Positions 1 through 9,090 of a stretch of 64,000 nt of DNA are shown here, piece after piece (positions within the stretch are counted from its first letter, which is position 1; the number at the start of each line of letters is the position of its first letter). The notes under the pieces are model-generated. The model had not been told where the DNA came from. It saw only the letters and a program-made list of their open reading frames with translations, and did not search any database. Both the position numbers and the translations under genes were made by a program. Source of the stretch: CBDDEI01 sp965226775 (GTDB lineage: Bacteria > Chloroflexota > Dehalococcoidia > SHYD01); contig CBDDEI010000002.1 in NCBI GenBank assembly GCA_965226775.1, positions 2,300,920 through 2,364,919 of the forward strand, given 5' to 3'.

Positions 1-2
1 TG

Positions 3-3000
3 GACGATGGAATGCACTACTGGCACGAGGACCTGACCGGCAATGTCCTCACCTCCTTCAATCACAACTATGACCCCGACCTGACCGACATCTACCATCC
101 ATTCGAGGACCACGGCACCGCGGTGGCCGGGCTCATCGCGGCGAAGGACAACAGCCTTGGCATGCGCGGCGTAGCCCCCGAGGCCAAGATATACGGTTAC
201 AATTATCTGGTGGTAGATACCGTGGCCAACGCGGCGGACGCAATGTCTCGCAACGCGGCGACCACGGCCATTTCCAACAACAGCTGGGGGCCTGGGGATT
301 ACGGTCGCCCGGAACCTGCCCCTGAGCTGTGGGAGACTGCGGTCAAGCATGGCGTCACCACCGGATACGACGGGAAAGGCGTCTTCTACGCGTGGGCTGC
401 CGGCAACGGAGGAGACCGCGACGACTACTCCACTCTGGACGAGTTAGCGAACTTCTATGCCGTGACGGCAGTCTGCGCTGTCGGGCACGACGACATTAGA
501 AGCGACTACTCGGAAGCAGGCGCAAACCTGTGGGTGTGCGGGCCGTCCAGCAGCGGGAGGGATGGCCAGCCCCGAATAGCCACCACCGATAACGGACACC
601 GGTATAGGGGCAGTTTTGGCGGCACCAGCGCCGCCACTCCCATCGTATCCGGCGTCGTCGCGCTGGTGCGCGAGGCCAACAGCGCGTTGACGTGGCGGGA
701 CGTCAAGCTCATCCTGGCGGCCTCCGCCCGCAAGAACGACCCAGATAACACCGGCTGGGTGGAAGGCGCTTTCAAGTACGGGTCGAGCACGGACCGCTAC
801 AACTTCAACCACGAGTACGGCTTCGGCATGGTGGACGCCAAGGCGGCCACGGACCTGGCTCCGGGCTGGACCAACGTACGCGACTTGAGGGAAATCACCT
901 CCGAATCCGGCGTCATCAACCTGCCAATCCCCGACTTCCCGTCATCCGGTACGCCTACCACCGTAACCACCAACCTGACCATCGACCCGTTTGTGGAGTT
1001 CGTCGAGTTTGTGGAGGTCAACGCCCACTTCTTCCACGCTAACTTCCGGGACCTGACCGTTGAGCTGGTCTCGCCCTCAGGGACCGTTTCAACGCTGTCC
1101 ACTACCGCCCTTAGATTCGGGTCGTTGACCTACAAGTTCCGCTTTGGTTCGGCCCGACATCTGGGCGAGGACGCGGCCGGCGAGTGGACGTTGCGGATTA
1201 AAGACCTGGAAAGAGTTGATACAGGAGCTCTCAGGTCGTGGGGTCTCACCATCTACGGTCATGGCTTCGTTCCCGGCGAGCCTGAAATCGACGTTGTGAC
1301 TCCGGGTGGAGGCACACTCGAAATTGACTGGAAAGCGCCGACCGACACAGGGGAGACTGCCATCACCTCCTACGACCTGCGCTATATCCGAGATGACGTC
1401 ACCGACAGGAGCGATGACAACTGGTCTGTGGTGACGGGCGTGGGGACGCCGAGCAACCGGAGCTACACCATCACCGGACTGAGCGGCGGAGTTAAGTACG
1501 ATTTCCAACTCCGTGCCCACAACGATTCCGGACACGGCCCCTGGTCCCTAGGGGAAGCTGACGAGCCCACCACGGTCAAGCCGGCCGCACCGGCCATTAC
1601 CGACGTCACTCGCAGCGATAGGACACTGGCGGTCGTCTGGACGGCCCCCGCTGACACGGGTGGCGGGGTCACAGCCTACGACGTGCAGTACATCGAGACC
1701 AGCGAAGACGAGACGATGGAAGCCAACTGGACGGTACGGGACAACGCCTGGAGAAGCGGTGACCTTAGATATATCATCTCCAATCTCACAAACGCGACGG
1801 AGTACGACGTACAGGTGCGGGCCGTCAACTCCGCAGGGGATGGAGCATGGTCTGGCACAGAGACCGGCACGCCGCTGCCGGATGACATACCCATAACGTT
1901 GCAGTGGGAAGAGACCTCTATTGAAGTGGCCGAGAACGCCGGGAGCATAGTCCTGAGGGCAGTAGTCACAACCACACTGGACGCGCCGCCGGAGGCTGAC
2001 TTCACCTTCGATGTGACACTGACCACCACCGATACCGGCACGACCCAAGGCGACGACTACACGGCTCCGCCTTCGTCCGCAACCTTTGTCGCGAGCGACT
2101 TCAGCCAGACCGACGTGAACGGCCAGCAGCGCTACCGCGCCACCAGGGATTTCACCGTGGCTATCATAGACGACACCGCGGATGAATCGAATGAATCATT
2201 CAGGGTAAGGCTGGCCTACCTGACTCCCGGCCTCACGCATCTCCAGGGAGGCCCCTCTACCGCAGTCGTCACAATCCAGGACAACGAACACGTTCCAGTT
2301 ACTATCAGCTGGGAACAGCCGGATCTAACGGTCAGTGAGAACACCGGAAACGCCACCCTGCGCGCTTACGCCATCACCACGGTGGACAAGCGGCCTGAAG
2401 ACGGGTTCGCCTTCGACGCCTCCATCTATACGTCTGACGGCAGCGCGACCCAGCCCGGCGACTATACGCGGGTGGACGATACCGTCACTTTCAGCCGGAC
2501 CGACTTCAGCCGGGTAACCATCAACGGCGAACGACGCTATCGCGCCGCAAAGCAAGTGCCTGTGCCCATTCAGGATGACACATCCGACGAAGACGAGGAG
2601 GACTTCACGGCAACCATTGAGTACGCGAATCCCGGCCCGCTTCACCTGCAGGGCGGACCAGCCGTGATGACTGTAAAGATCACCGACAACGACTTCGTAC
2701 CCGTCACCATCAGCTGGGAACAGCCGTTGGTGAGCGTCGACGAGGATGCGACAACGGTCACCCTGCAGGCCAGGGCTACCACCACGTCGGACAAAATGCC
2801 GGAGAGCGGTTTCACCGTCGCGCTGTCCGCGGCGACGGCCGGCGACACCGCCACCCGAGGCTCGGACTATCGGAGGCTGACCAGCAACTTCCGCTTCAGC
2901 CAGGGCGACTTCACGCGCGTAGAGGTGGGGGGCCAATTCCGCTTCCAGGCAACCAAGGACATCAGCGTCTCCATCATCAATGACACCGCCGACGAGCCGG

Positions 3001-4892
3001 ACGAGGACTTCACGGTAACCCTGAGCTACTCCAACCCAAGCCTCCCTCATCTACAGGGAGGTCCCGCCACTACGACGGTGACCATTACTGATAACGACCA
3101 CGTGCCCGTGGTCCTGAGTTGGGAGCAGGCGGCGGTGACGGCCGAAGAAGCCACGAGTCCTGGGAGCACGCGCCCCGTCTCCCTGCGCGCCGTCGCCGTC
3201 ACCACCAAGGACAAGATGCCGGAGAGCGGCTTCACCTTCGACGTAACCGTAGCCACCGCAGATGACAGCGCAACCCAACCCGCCGACTACCTGCGGTTGT
3301 CCGACACGGCGACCTTCAACCGGAGTGATTTCAGCCTGGCGACCGTCAGCGGCCAGCGGCGTTACCGCGCGGTGAAGACCTTCACGGTATCCGTCACTCA
3401 CGACACCCTCCAGGAACCCAACGAGACCTTCACTGTGACCCTGGCCTACGCCGACTCCAGTCTGCCTCACCTGCTAGGGGGAAGGGACACGGCGACGGCG
3501 ACGGTGACCATCACCGACGACATATCATCTACTGTGGACTTGAGTACAACGGTATCCGGCTCGCCCTTCCGTGTCTCCCGAGGCGAGGAGTTGACCTACG
3601 ACTACACAGTCAGTAACTCCGGCCCGGCTGCATCGACAAACACGGTTGTGACGAGCACGCTCGACCGCGGCGTGAGCTTCGTGTCGGCTACTCCCGCTGA
3701 CAAGTGCGCCCACTCGGGAGGAGCGACCGGCGGCGTGGTCACCTGTAGGTTCGATGCCCTGAATTCGGGCGCAAGCGAGGCAGGCGAGATCGTGGTGCAG
3801 GTCGGGCCAGCGGCATCCGCGGACATCGCCATAACCTCCGTAGCCACTGGCAACGAGCTGGACCGCAGTCCGGGGGACAACACGGCCACCGCGTTCACCG
3901 AACTCCTTGCCCCGCCCGAGCAGGTGACGAATCTGTCACCTGCTCGGAGCGGCGTCGATTTCATCGAACTATCGTGGGCCACGCCCGCAGACAATGGCAG
4001 CCCCATCACCCGTTACGAGCTGGAACGCAAGGAGGCCGGCGAGAGCTATGTCCCCATCAATCCCGGACCTAGCGCCGCGGCTACAACGTACCTGGACAGC
4101 CAGGTGCCGGCTGGAACGACCTACACCTACCAGTTGCGCGCCGTCAACGCCGACGGCGACGCCGAATGGTCCAACGAGGCGACCGCAACCGCTAGGGAAA
4201 CCCGGCCTCCACCTACTCCTGGGCCGCGCGGCGGCGGGGGAGGAGGTGGGGGTCGCTCTGCCCAAACGCCAACACCAACGCCTACACCGAGCCCAACGCC
4301 TACGGCGACACCAACGCCTACCGGACCGCAGTTCTCCGGCCAGATTGCCGCGGAGCCCAGCGTGACTGCAACGGTGGTTCCTGAGGGCACCACCCTCGGC
4401 CTTAACGGCGGTGGAGACCTGCCAGGCGGCGTCTACGTGAACTTCCCGCCCACCGCAGTGGCCTTGCCGGTGCACGTGAGCGTCTCGGTGAGCAACGAAG
4501 CACCGAGCGACGTGACTGCGCCAAGCGGCACTACCCTGCTGCCCTTAACCATCAACATCACCCCGGAAACGCCCCTCACCCTGGGCGAGCCGCTGACCAT
4601 TGAGATAAACCCCACGCCGGAACAGCTGGAGGCCGCAGGCGGTGACCTGAACAACCTCTCCGTGGGCGTGGTGACCCCCAACGGCATTGTGGTGCTGCCC
4701 GCGCAGGTGATGCACGGCAGGCTGGTGGTGACCATCGACCACCTCTCCACCTTCGTCCTGTTGCCATCACCGACCCCGGCCCGTTCTGACGCAGCCGCCG
4801 ATGGGCGATGCCTCGTCCATGGGGCCGCTGCTGCAGTGGACCCAACCGCCGCGCACTACCTGGTTCCAGGTGCAGGTGATCCCCTTCAATGA
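3..4892 (+). CDS. Giant secreted S8 (kexin/subtilisin-like) protease, 5' end outside window
   Basis: The gene enters the window already inside the peptidase S8 domain. The first codon (GAC, 3-5) is the catalytic Asp by alignment with the second copy at 27754; the catalytic His is at 111-113 (HGTAVAGL) and the Ser at 627-629 (GGTSAATP). A proprotein-convertase P domain follows (about 880-1260, motif RDLTVELVSPSG), then two FN3 domains, four Calx-beta units (starting near 1890, 2295, 2700, 3105), a DUF11-like domain (about 3525-3900), another FN3, a Gly-rich and Pro/Thr linker and the start of the shared C-terminal module. The role is probably an extracellular, surface-attached endoprotease acting on proteins; the Calx-beta units probably bind calcium. 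The frame is lost near 4766, where a G is missing relative to the other tail copies, so the TGA at 4890-4892 is not the natural end. Domain calls are by motif reading; fine specificity is unknown. Confidence 0.85.
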   Translation, partial: DDGMHYWHEDLTGNVLTSFNHNYDPDLTDIYHPFEDHGTAVAGLIAAKDNSLGMRGVAPEAKIYGYNYLVVDTVANAADAMSRNAATTAISNNSWGPGDYGRPEPAPELWETAVKHGVTTGYDGKGVFYAWAAGNGGDRDDYSTLDELANFYAVTAVCAVGHDDIRSDYSEAGANLWVCGPSSSGRDGQPRIATTDNGHRYRGSFGGTSAATPIVSGVVALVREANSALTWRDVKLILAASARKNDPDNTGWVEGAFKYGSSTDRYNFNHEYGFGMVDAKAATDLAPGWTNVRDLREITSESGVINLPIPDFPSSGTPTTVTTNLTIDPFVEFVEFVEVNAHFFHANFRDLTVELVSPSGTVSTLSTTALRFGSLTYKFRFGSARHLGEDAAGEWTLRIKDLERVDTGALRSWGLTIYGHGFVPGEPEIDVVTPGGGTLEIDWKAPTDTGETAITSYDLRYIRDDVTDRSDDNWSVVTGVGTPSNRSYTITGLSGGVKYDFQLRAHNDSGHGPWSLGEADEPTTVKPAAPAITDVTRSDRTLAVVWTAPADTGGGVTAYDVQYIETSEDETMEANWTVRDNAWRSGDLRYIISNLTNATEYDVQVRAVNSAGDGAWSGTETGTPLPDDIPITLQWEETSIEVAENAGSIVLRAVVTTTLDAPPEADFTFDVTLTTTDTGTTQGDDYTAPPSSATFVASDFSQTDVNGQQRYRATRDFTVAIIDDTADESNESFRVRLAYLTPGLTHLQGGPSTAVVTIQDNEHVPVTISWEQPDLTVSENTGNATLRAYAITTVDKRPEDGFAFDASIYTSDGSATQPGDYTRVDDTVTFSRTDFSRVTINGERRYRAAKQVPVPIQDDTSDEDEEDFTATIEYANPGPLHLQGGPAVMTVKITDNDFVPVTISWEQPLVSVDEDATTVTLQARATTTSDKMPESGFTVALSAATAGDTATRGSDYRRLTSNFRFSQGDFTRVEVGGQFRFQATKDISVSIINDTADEPDEDFTVTLSYSNPSLPHLQGGPATTTVTITDNDHVPVVLSWEQAAVTAEEATSPGSTRPVSLRAVAVTTKDKMPESGFTFDVTVATADDSATQPADYLRLSDTATFNRSDFSLATVSGQRRYRAVKTFTVSVTHDTLQEPNETFTVTLAYADSSLPHLLGGRDTATATVTITDDISSTVDLSTTVSGSPFRVSRGEELTYDYTVSNSGPAASTNTVVTSTLDRGVSFVSATPADKCAHSGGATGGVVTCRFDALNSGASEAGEIVVQVGPAASADIAITSVATGNELDRSPGDNTATAFTELLAPPEQVTNLSPARSGVDFIELSWATPADNGSPITRYELERKEAGESYVPINPGPSAAATTYLDSQVPAGTTYTYQLRAVNADGDAEWSNEATATARETRPPPTPGPRGGGGGGGGRSAQTPTPTPTPSPTPTATPTPTGPQFSGQIAAEPSVTATVVPEGTTLGLNGGGDLPGGVYVNFPPTAVALPVHVSVSVSNEAPSDVTAPSGTTLLPLTINITPETPLTLGEPLTIEINPTPEQLEAAGGDLNNLSVGVVTPNGIVVLPAQVMHGRLVVTIDHLSTFVLLPSPTPARSDAAADGRCLVHGAAAAVDPTAAHYLVPGAGDPLQ

Positions 4893-5442
4893 GGACGGCC
4901 CCGGCATCAACCTGGTTATCGGCGACGGCGCGCAAGTGCGCCGCGCAGTACCAGGTCCTGGGCCCCAACTTCGGCAGCGCTGACCCCAATTACGTGATGC
5001 TGCCCGATATGACCTACCTCTGGCGGGTGCGCACTACCACGGTGCTGACGAACCCCACGGAGGCAGACTGGAGCGCGTGGGCAGTGAGCAGCTTCAAGAC
5101 GCCGCCGGCCAGCAGCAGCACCATCACCCCGGTGGCGCCGCCGGCCTTTGGGAGGTGAGCACGCTCACCCCAACGTTGACCTGGGCGAACTCCAACACCG
5201 CCGTGTTCTACTACGAGGTGCAGGTAAGCAAGGACTACGCGTTCGGGCCAAACGCCTTCCTATATAGTGAGTACGTGCATGGCGGAGCCAGCACCCCGCC
5301 CAACAGCTACGTGGTGCCGGAAGCCTTCCCGCTAGAGGCAGGCGAGATCTACTACTGGCGGGTGCGGCCGCGGATTCAGGGCGACGGCGACCCGCTGCCG
5401 TGGAGCGCCACCTACGTGTTCCTAGCGCCGCCGGGCCAGTAG
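4258..5442 (+). repeat. Shared C-terminal module, copy 1 (1.19 kb)
   Basis: First of five near-identical copies of the segment encoding the Pro/Thr linker plus terminal domains; the others start at 35893, 48593, 57161 and 63803. The reading frame is broken three times in this copy only. Confidence 0.85.
4767..5442 (+). pseudogene. Frameshifted C-terminal end of the first S8 protease
   Basis: These bases encode the rest of the shared C-terminal module in three frame segments: 4801-~4936, ~4937-~5150 and ~5151-5442. Relative to the unbroken copies at 36328-37080 and 57161-58344, bases are missing near 4766 (TTGGCC became TTGCC), near 4940 and near 5152 (GGGGAG became GGGAG). Protein similarity continues in the shifted frames, with YLWRVRT, FYYEVQVSKDY and YYWRVRPR all readable, so this is one gene rather than several. 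It ends in TAG at 5440-5442, just before a strong terminator. Whether the shifts are mutations or consensus errors cannot be told from the sequence. Confidence 0.75.
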
Positions 5443-5449
5443 GCCAGAA

Positions 5450-5538
5450 GACGAGCGCTGAGTAAGGAGGGGGTCATCAGACCCCCTCCTTTCCTTGGTA
5501 GCGTTTTTGATGGGCAGATAAAGTAAGGTGAACTGCTC
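5450..5538 (+). repeat. 89-bp downstream repeat shared by both S8 genes
   Basis: This block matches 37092-37180 over 89 bases without a length difference. It includes the terminator hairpin and about 45 bases beyond it, so the duplication that made the two protease genes extended past the coding sequence. Confidence 0.75.
5464..5491 (+). terminator. Rho-independent terminator after first S8 gene
   Basis: A perfect 12-bp stem (AAGGAGGGGGTC / GACCCCCTCCTT) with a 4-base loop begins 21 bases after the stop codon. A T-run (GCGTTTTT) follows about 13 bases downstream. The same structure follows the second protease gene. Confidence 0.8.
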
Positions 5539-5740
5539 ATTAGCGGGCGGGGAGGCTTGTCCAAATACATTATCTCCTCAGTTGTCTTCTGAATAGTGCG
5601 CCGCGCCCAGGCCGCAGCCAATGTGCGCGAGTGGTTCCGCGATAGAGCCCACGCCGTGCACGTCGCAGCGGGACCTGCTGGTAGTTGGCGATGCTGGAAG
5701 TAAGCTGCTAATGTGTCTAGCAATCTCGAGGGGGTGAGCT

Positions 5741-7681
5741 GTGGGACGTCGGAGCGAAGTATCCAACTCTACCTGGGCATCTGTGGCGGCGCTGCTGCTG
5801 GGCGCGCTGACGGTGATGTTTGGCCTCCAGCTTATGCGGATGCTCTTCGTGGGGATGGCAGTCTACCTGACTCAGGTCCAGGACATCAGCTCGATTTTGG
5901 TGGGCGTCATGGGTCTGGCCGTGTTCCTGTGCGGATTGCTGGAGCCCCTCGTGCGCCGAGTTCTCGGGTTCCGGAATGCCTTACCAATAGTCGTGGGCAG
6001 TCTGTCGCTGGTTTGGCTGGCCGAAAAGCTCGTCTTATCTCTTCCCGTGGACCTCGGCCTCTCCATCGCCGGTACGGTGCTGTTCCTGTGGTCCTTGCCG
6101 CTCCTGTTTCGGTCGCTCCGAACGCCGGGAGGCCACGGCAGCGCCGCTCATGCCGTGATCGCCTTCATGGTGGGCATTTCTGCCGATACCGCGGTCAAGG
6201 GCATCTTCGGCACCATCGACCTCTCGTGGGTGCAAGGAGTTGCGGGATACAGCGTCGTTTTTGGTTTGGTTGCCGCCCAAGGGTTCCTTCTGTGGCAATT
6301 CGCATCGCATAGGAGCCAAGAGCAGGAACAAGGGCCCGCTGCCTCAGCCATGTCCTATTTGGCCTTCGGTCCGGCGCTGGCATTGCAGTTCCTACTGTTC
6401 CAGAACGTTGCCCAACAGACCGTGCTCATCGGCTGGCCGCAACCCGCGGTGTACGCCTGGATTCTTACAGCCAACCTCATTGGGGTTGCGATCGCTGTGG
6501 AGCTGACGAGATGGGGCAGACACCCATCCTGGCCAGTACTGGCGCTGATCGGAGGGCTGCTGATCGCGATGGTAGCAGTCGATCAGTCTGGCTTGGCAGC
6601 GGCCCTAGTAGTGCTAGCCGGCCAGGTGGTCATTGCCGTCTCCCTGGTGTCCGTCGTCAAGGCGGCACGAGAACCCATCGTCGAACATTCGAACCGCGGT
6701 ATTTCTATTTGGATGGGCGTTGGCATGGTAGTTATGCTGATGTTGCTCTTCATCTATTACGCAAGCTACGATACCAACGTCTTGGTGCCAAAGGAGGCCG
6801 TGCGTCCCCTAGCCGCACTGTTGATTGGTCTGGCGGCGCTTTGGGCCAGTTTAGCGAGCCACACTGTTGGAGCGCCGGTAACCAGGGCGGCCAGCATCCC
6901 TGCACTGCTCCTGCTGTTACTCCCATTGGTCTCTCTGGCGATGTGGAAGGACGTGCAGCCGGCTCCGGGCGCAGGATTCCCTGTTAAGGTTATGTCCTAC
7001 AACCTCCACCAGGGATTCGACGTCTATGGAAGCCACGGAATGGAGAACCTGGCCAGGGTCATAGAGGCCGAAGACCCGGACATCATCGCGTTGCAAGAGG
7101 TATCAAGAGGCTGGGTCGTCAACGGTTCTGTCGATATGCTGGTATGGCTCTCACAGCGTCTCGAAATGAACTACGCGTGGGGTCCGGCAGCAGATTCGGT
7201 GTGGGGCAACGCAGTCCTCAGCAAACGCCCGATTACCGGGTTCCAGAACCATGAGATGCCCAACAACGGCGTACTTCGCCTCGACCGGGCGTTCCTGGTA
7301 GCGGAGGTCGACGTGGGTGGCGGAGAGGCGCTTGAGGTAGTAGCTACTCACTTCCACAACGACGAGGACGACTCAGCGATCAGGGTGCCGCAGGCGCGGG
7401 CGGTACTGGAGGCTACCGGCAGCGACCGGGCTACCGTCTTGATTGGAGACTTCAACGCCCACCCCGATCACCCGGAGATGCTGCTGATTGCCGGCGCCGG
7501 CCTCAACGATACCTTCGTCGCTTCTGGAGCAACGGGGGACGGCTTTACCTTTCCCACCGACGCTCCCTGGCGCCGCATTGATTACATTTGGGCCAGCCCC
7601 AACTTGAAGGCGCGAGACTTTTCTATCCCCAACAGCCTAGCCTCGGATCACTTCGCCGTGGCGGTAACGCTCTACCGGTAA
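5741..7681 (+). CDS. Multi-pass membrane protein with C-terminal endonuclease/exonuclease/phosphatase domain
   Basis: The 646-residue protein starts at GTG 5741 with a GAGGGGG ribosome site six bases upstream. Residues ~10-405 are strongly hydrophobic, with roughly ten to twelve membrane segments. Residues ~413-646 form an EEP-fold hydrolase: N421 in SYNLHQ, E453 in LQEVS, D570 and N572 in IGDFNAHP, and D636-H637 in SDHFAV are the expected metal and catalytic residues, so the enzyme looks active. EEP enzymes cleave phosphodiesters in nucleic acids, sphingolipids or inositol phosphates. Fusion to a membrane domain favours a lipid or envelope substrate (inference); the arrangement recalls Cwh43/PGAP2IP-type proteins. 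It stands alone between the first protease gene and the convergent transporter operon. Confidence 0.8.
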   Translation: MGRRSEVSNSTWASVAALLLGALTVMFGLQLMRMLFVGMAVYLTQVQDISSILVGVMGLAVFLCGLLEPLVRRVLGFRNALPIVVGSLSLVWLAEKLVLSLPVDLGLSIAGTVLFLWSLPLLFRSLRTPGGHGSAAHAVIAFMVGISADTAVKGIFGTIDLSWVQGVAGYSVVFGLVAAQGFLLWQFASHRSQEQEQGPAASAMSYLAFGPALALQFLLFQNVAQQTVLIGWPQPAVYAWILTANLIGVAIAVELTRWGRHPSWPVLALIGGLLIAMVAVDQSGLAAALVVLAGQVVIAVSLVSVVKAAREPIVEHSNRGISIWMGVGMVVMLMLLFIYYASYDTNVLVPKEAVRPLAALLIGLAALWASLASHTVGAPVTRAASIPALLLLLLPLVSLAMWKDVQPAPGAGFPVKVMSYNLHQGFDVYGSHGMENLARVIEAEDPDIIALQEVSRGWVVNGSVDMLVWLSQRLEMNYAWGPAADSVWGNAVLSKRPITGFQNHEMPNNGVLRLDRAFLVAEVDVGGGEALEVVATHFHNDEDDSAIRVPQARAVLEATGSDRATVLIGDFNAHPDHPEMLLIAGAGLNDTFVASGATGDGFTFPTDAPWRRIDYIWASPNLKARDFSIPNSLASDHFAVAVTLYR

Positions 7682-7865
7682 AGCTGCGCAATCTTGCGCC
7701 GGCTTGGCGCCGAGCAGACTTCGATGCTTTTCCCCAGCAGCCCGTAGTTTCTCTCGCAGTAGATCGGGATGTTAGGCGATTGATCTACTAAGGGGGTCGC
7801 CCCAAAATGCCCAAGTGCTGGGTAAAAGAGGTACTGGGCTCGACATACGAGGGGCTTTCTCTAAG

Positions 7866-7897
7866 CCACTGCCCCGCCTGTTAGAGCGGGGCAGTGG
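7866..7897. terminator. Bidirectional terminator hairpin between convergent genes
   Basis: A perfect 12-bp stem (CCACTGCCCCGC / GCGGGGCAGTGG) with an 8-base loop lies between the end of the EEP gene (7681) and the end of proX (7951). Flanking T/A runs are short (ATTTG on one side, CTTTCT on the other). Confidence 0.7.
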
Positions 7898-7950
7898 ATT
7901 TGTTATCCAGTAGTCTGGATATGTTCTAGCCGATATTAGGGGAGAAGGAG

Positions 7951-8970
7951 CTACTCCGTCGGCCAGCCGTCGGCGACTTCGTTGGCGCTTAGGGCGGCAT
8001 TGATGGAGCTAGCAGCATCGTCGGTAACCCAGTTCGACCAGACGTTGGGCTGGGTCTTGAGCCACCAAAGAGCGGCGTCATTCGCGCTCGCGTCCGGGTT
8101 GTCGTTTTGCCAGGCGGCGACTTCCTTATAGACGTCGATGTTGAAGCCCCACGCCTCAAGCATAGCTACGACTTCCGGAGCCCTCTCCGGTAGCTCTGGG
8201 TGCACCGCTATGAAGATCGTTGCATCTTCGTAGGCGCATGCCTTGGTGCTCTCCCAACACTCATCGCTATAAGCGGGCTCTTTGAGCCGCACCAGGTCCA
8301 GGAGCAGGGCTGGGTCGTTCGTGCCCCACTGATAGCCAAGCCAAGGCTCACCCTTTTCAAAGGCGCCGTACAGATCGGCGTTGGCCGCTGCCGAGTCCCC
8401 AGGGTTGAGCACATGAACGTAGTCGGTCAACCCGTAGCTCTCGATCTGCTTCGCGTTCACTTCTTCACATGCCCAGCCGATTACGCAAGACACCATGCGC
8501 GCCTTGCCGTCGGTCTCTGCAGTCGCAAAGAGCTTCGCATACTTCTCTTCCTTCAGGTCTTCAACGCTGTCCAGATCGGGATATTCCTTCTGCAGATAGG
8601 CAGGGATGGTGAAAGCCGACTGCCAGTCATTGCCCAGACTAGCGCCAAGGCGAACTACCTCCTTGGCGGCAAGGGCCTCCGCCCAAGCTTCGTCTTGGTT
8701 AGGCAGCCAGATCTCCATAGTTACGTGGGTGTCGCCCTTGCGCAAGCCCTGGAAGAGGGGTAGCGTTGCGCCGAATACCACGTCCGTAGGGTAACCGTAC
8801 CCCTTCTCTACGATGTACTGAGCAACGCGATTCTGGACTTGGGCGCTTGCCCAGTTCAGGTCGCTGAAGACTATAGGCTCCTTCGGCCCGGCAAGCATGT
8901 CGCAGGCGGAGAGGGCCATGGCGGCCACCATCACTACTACAAGGAGTAGTAGTCTGATCCTAGATATCAA
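7951..8970 (-). CDS. proX: Glycine betaine/proline-type ABC transporter substrate-binding lipoprotein
   Basis: Third gene of the proVWX-like operon. It encodes a 339-residue OpuAC-family binding protein that would capture a quaternary-ammonium osmolyte outside the membrane and deliver it to ProW. The start chosen is TTG at 8970: AGGAGGTG lies five bases upstream (8983-8976), and this gives a clean lipoprotein signal with lipobox LSAC (Cys23). An upstream in-frame extension to 9042 lacks such a site. Family features include the VVFGATLPLFQGL and MEIWLPNQDEAW segments and aromatic-rich stretches near the C-terminus (ALWWLKTQPNVWSNW). It begins 120 bases after proW ends. Substrate choice (betaine, proline betaine or choline) is not decided by the sequence. 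Confidence 0.88.
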   Translation of the reverse strand: MISRIRLLLLVVVMVAAMALSACDMLAGPKEPIVFSDLNWASAQVQNRVAQYIVEKGYGYPTDVVFGATLPLFQGLRKGDTHVTMEIWLPNQDEAWAEALAAKEVVRLGASLGNDWQSAFTIPAYLQKEYPDLDSVEDLKEEKYAKLFATAETDGKARMVSCVIGWACEEVNAKQIESYGLTDYVHVLNPGDSAAANADLYGAFEKGEPWLGYQWGTNDPALLLDLVRLKEPAYSDECWESTKACAYEDATIFIAVHPELPERAPEVVAMLEAWGFNIDVYKEVAAWQNDNPDASANDAALWWLKTQPNVWSNWVTDDAASSINAALSANEVADGWPTE

Positions 8971-9090
8971 TTGTGCACCTCCTGATTGTTTGTTGGCTGC
9001 AATGCCGGGTACTCTCCCATTCCGACGATTCGCGCCTGGCACGATTGTGGCACAAATATTGCGAGACGTACAGTCAAGCGACGCCGGCGG

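Noticed and set aside
4260..4330. CCAACGCCTACG-type microsatellite as a phase-variation tract
   Set aside because: It encodes the Pro/Thr linker, and its length differs little between copies. The observed frame breaks lie elsewhere in the tail.
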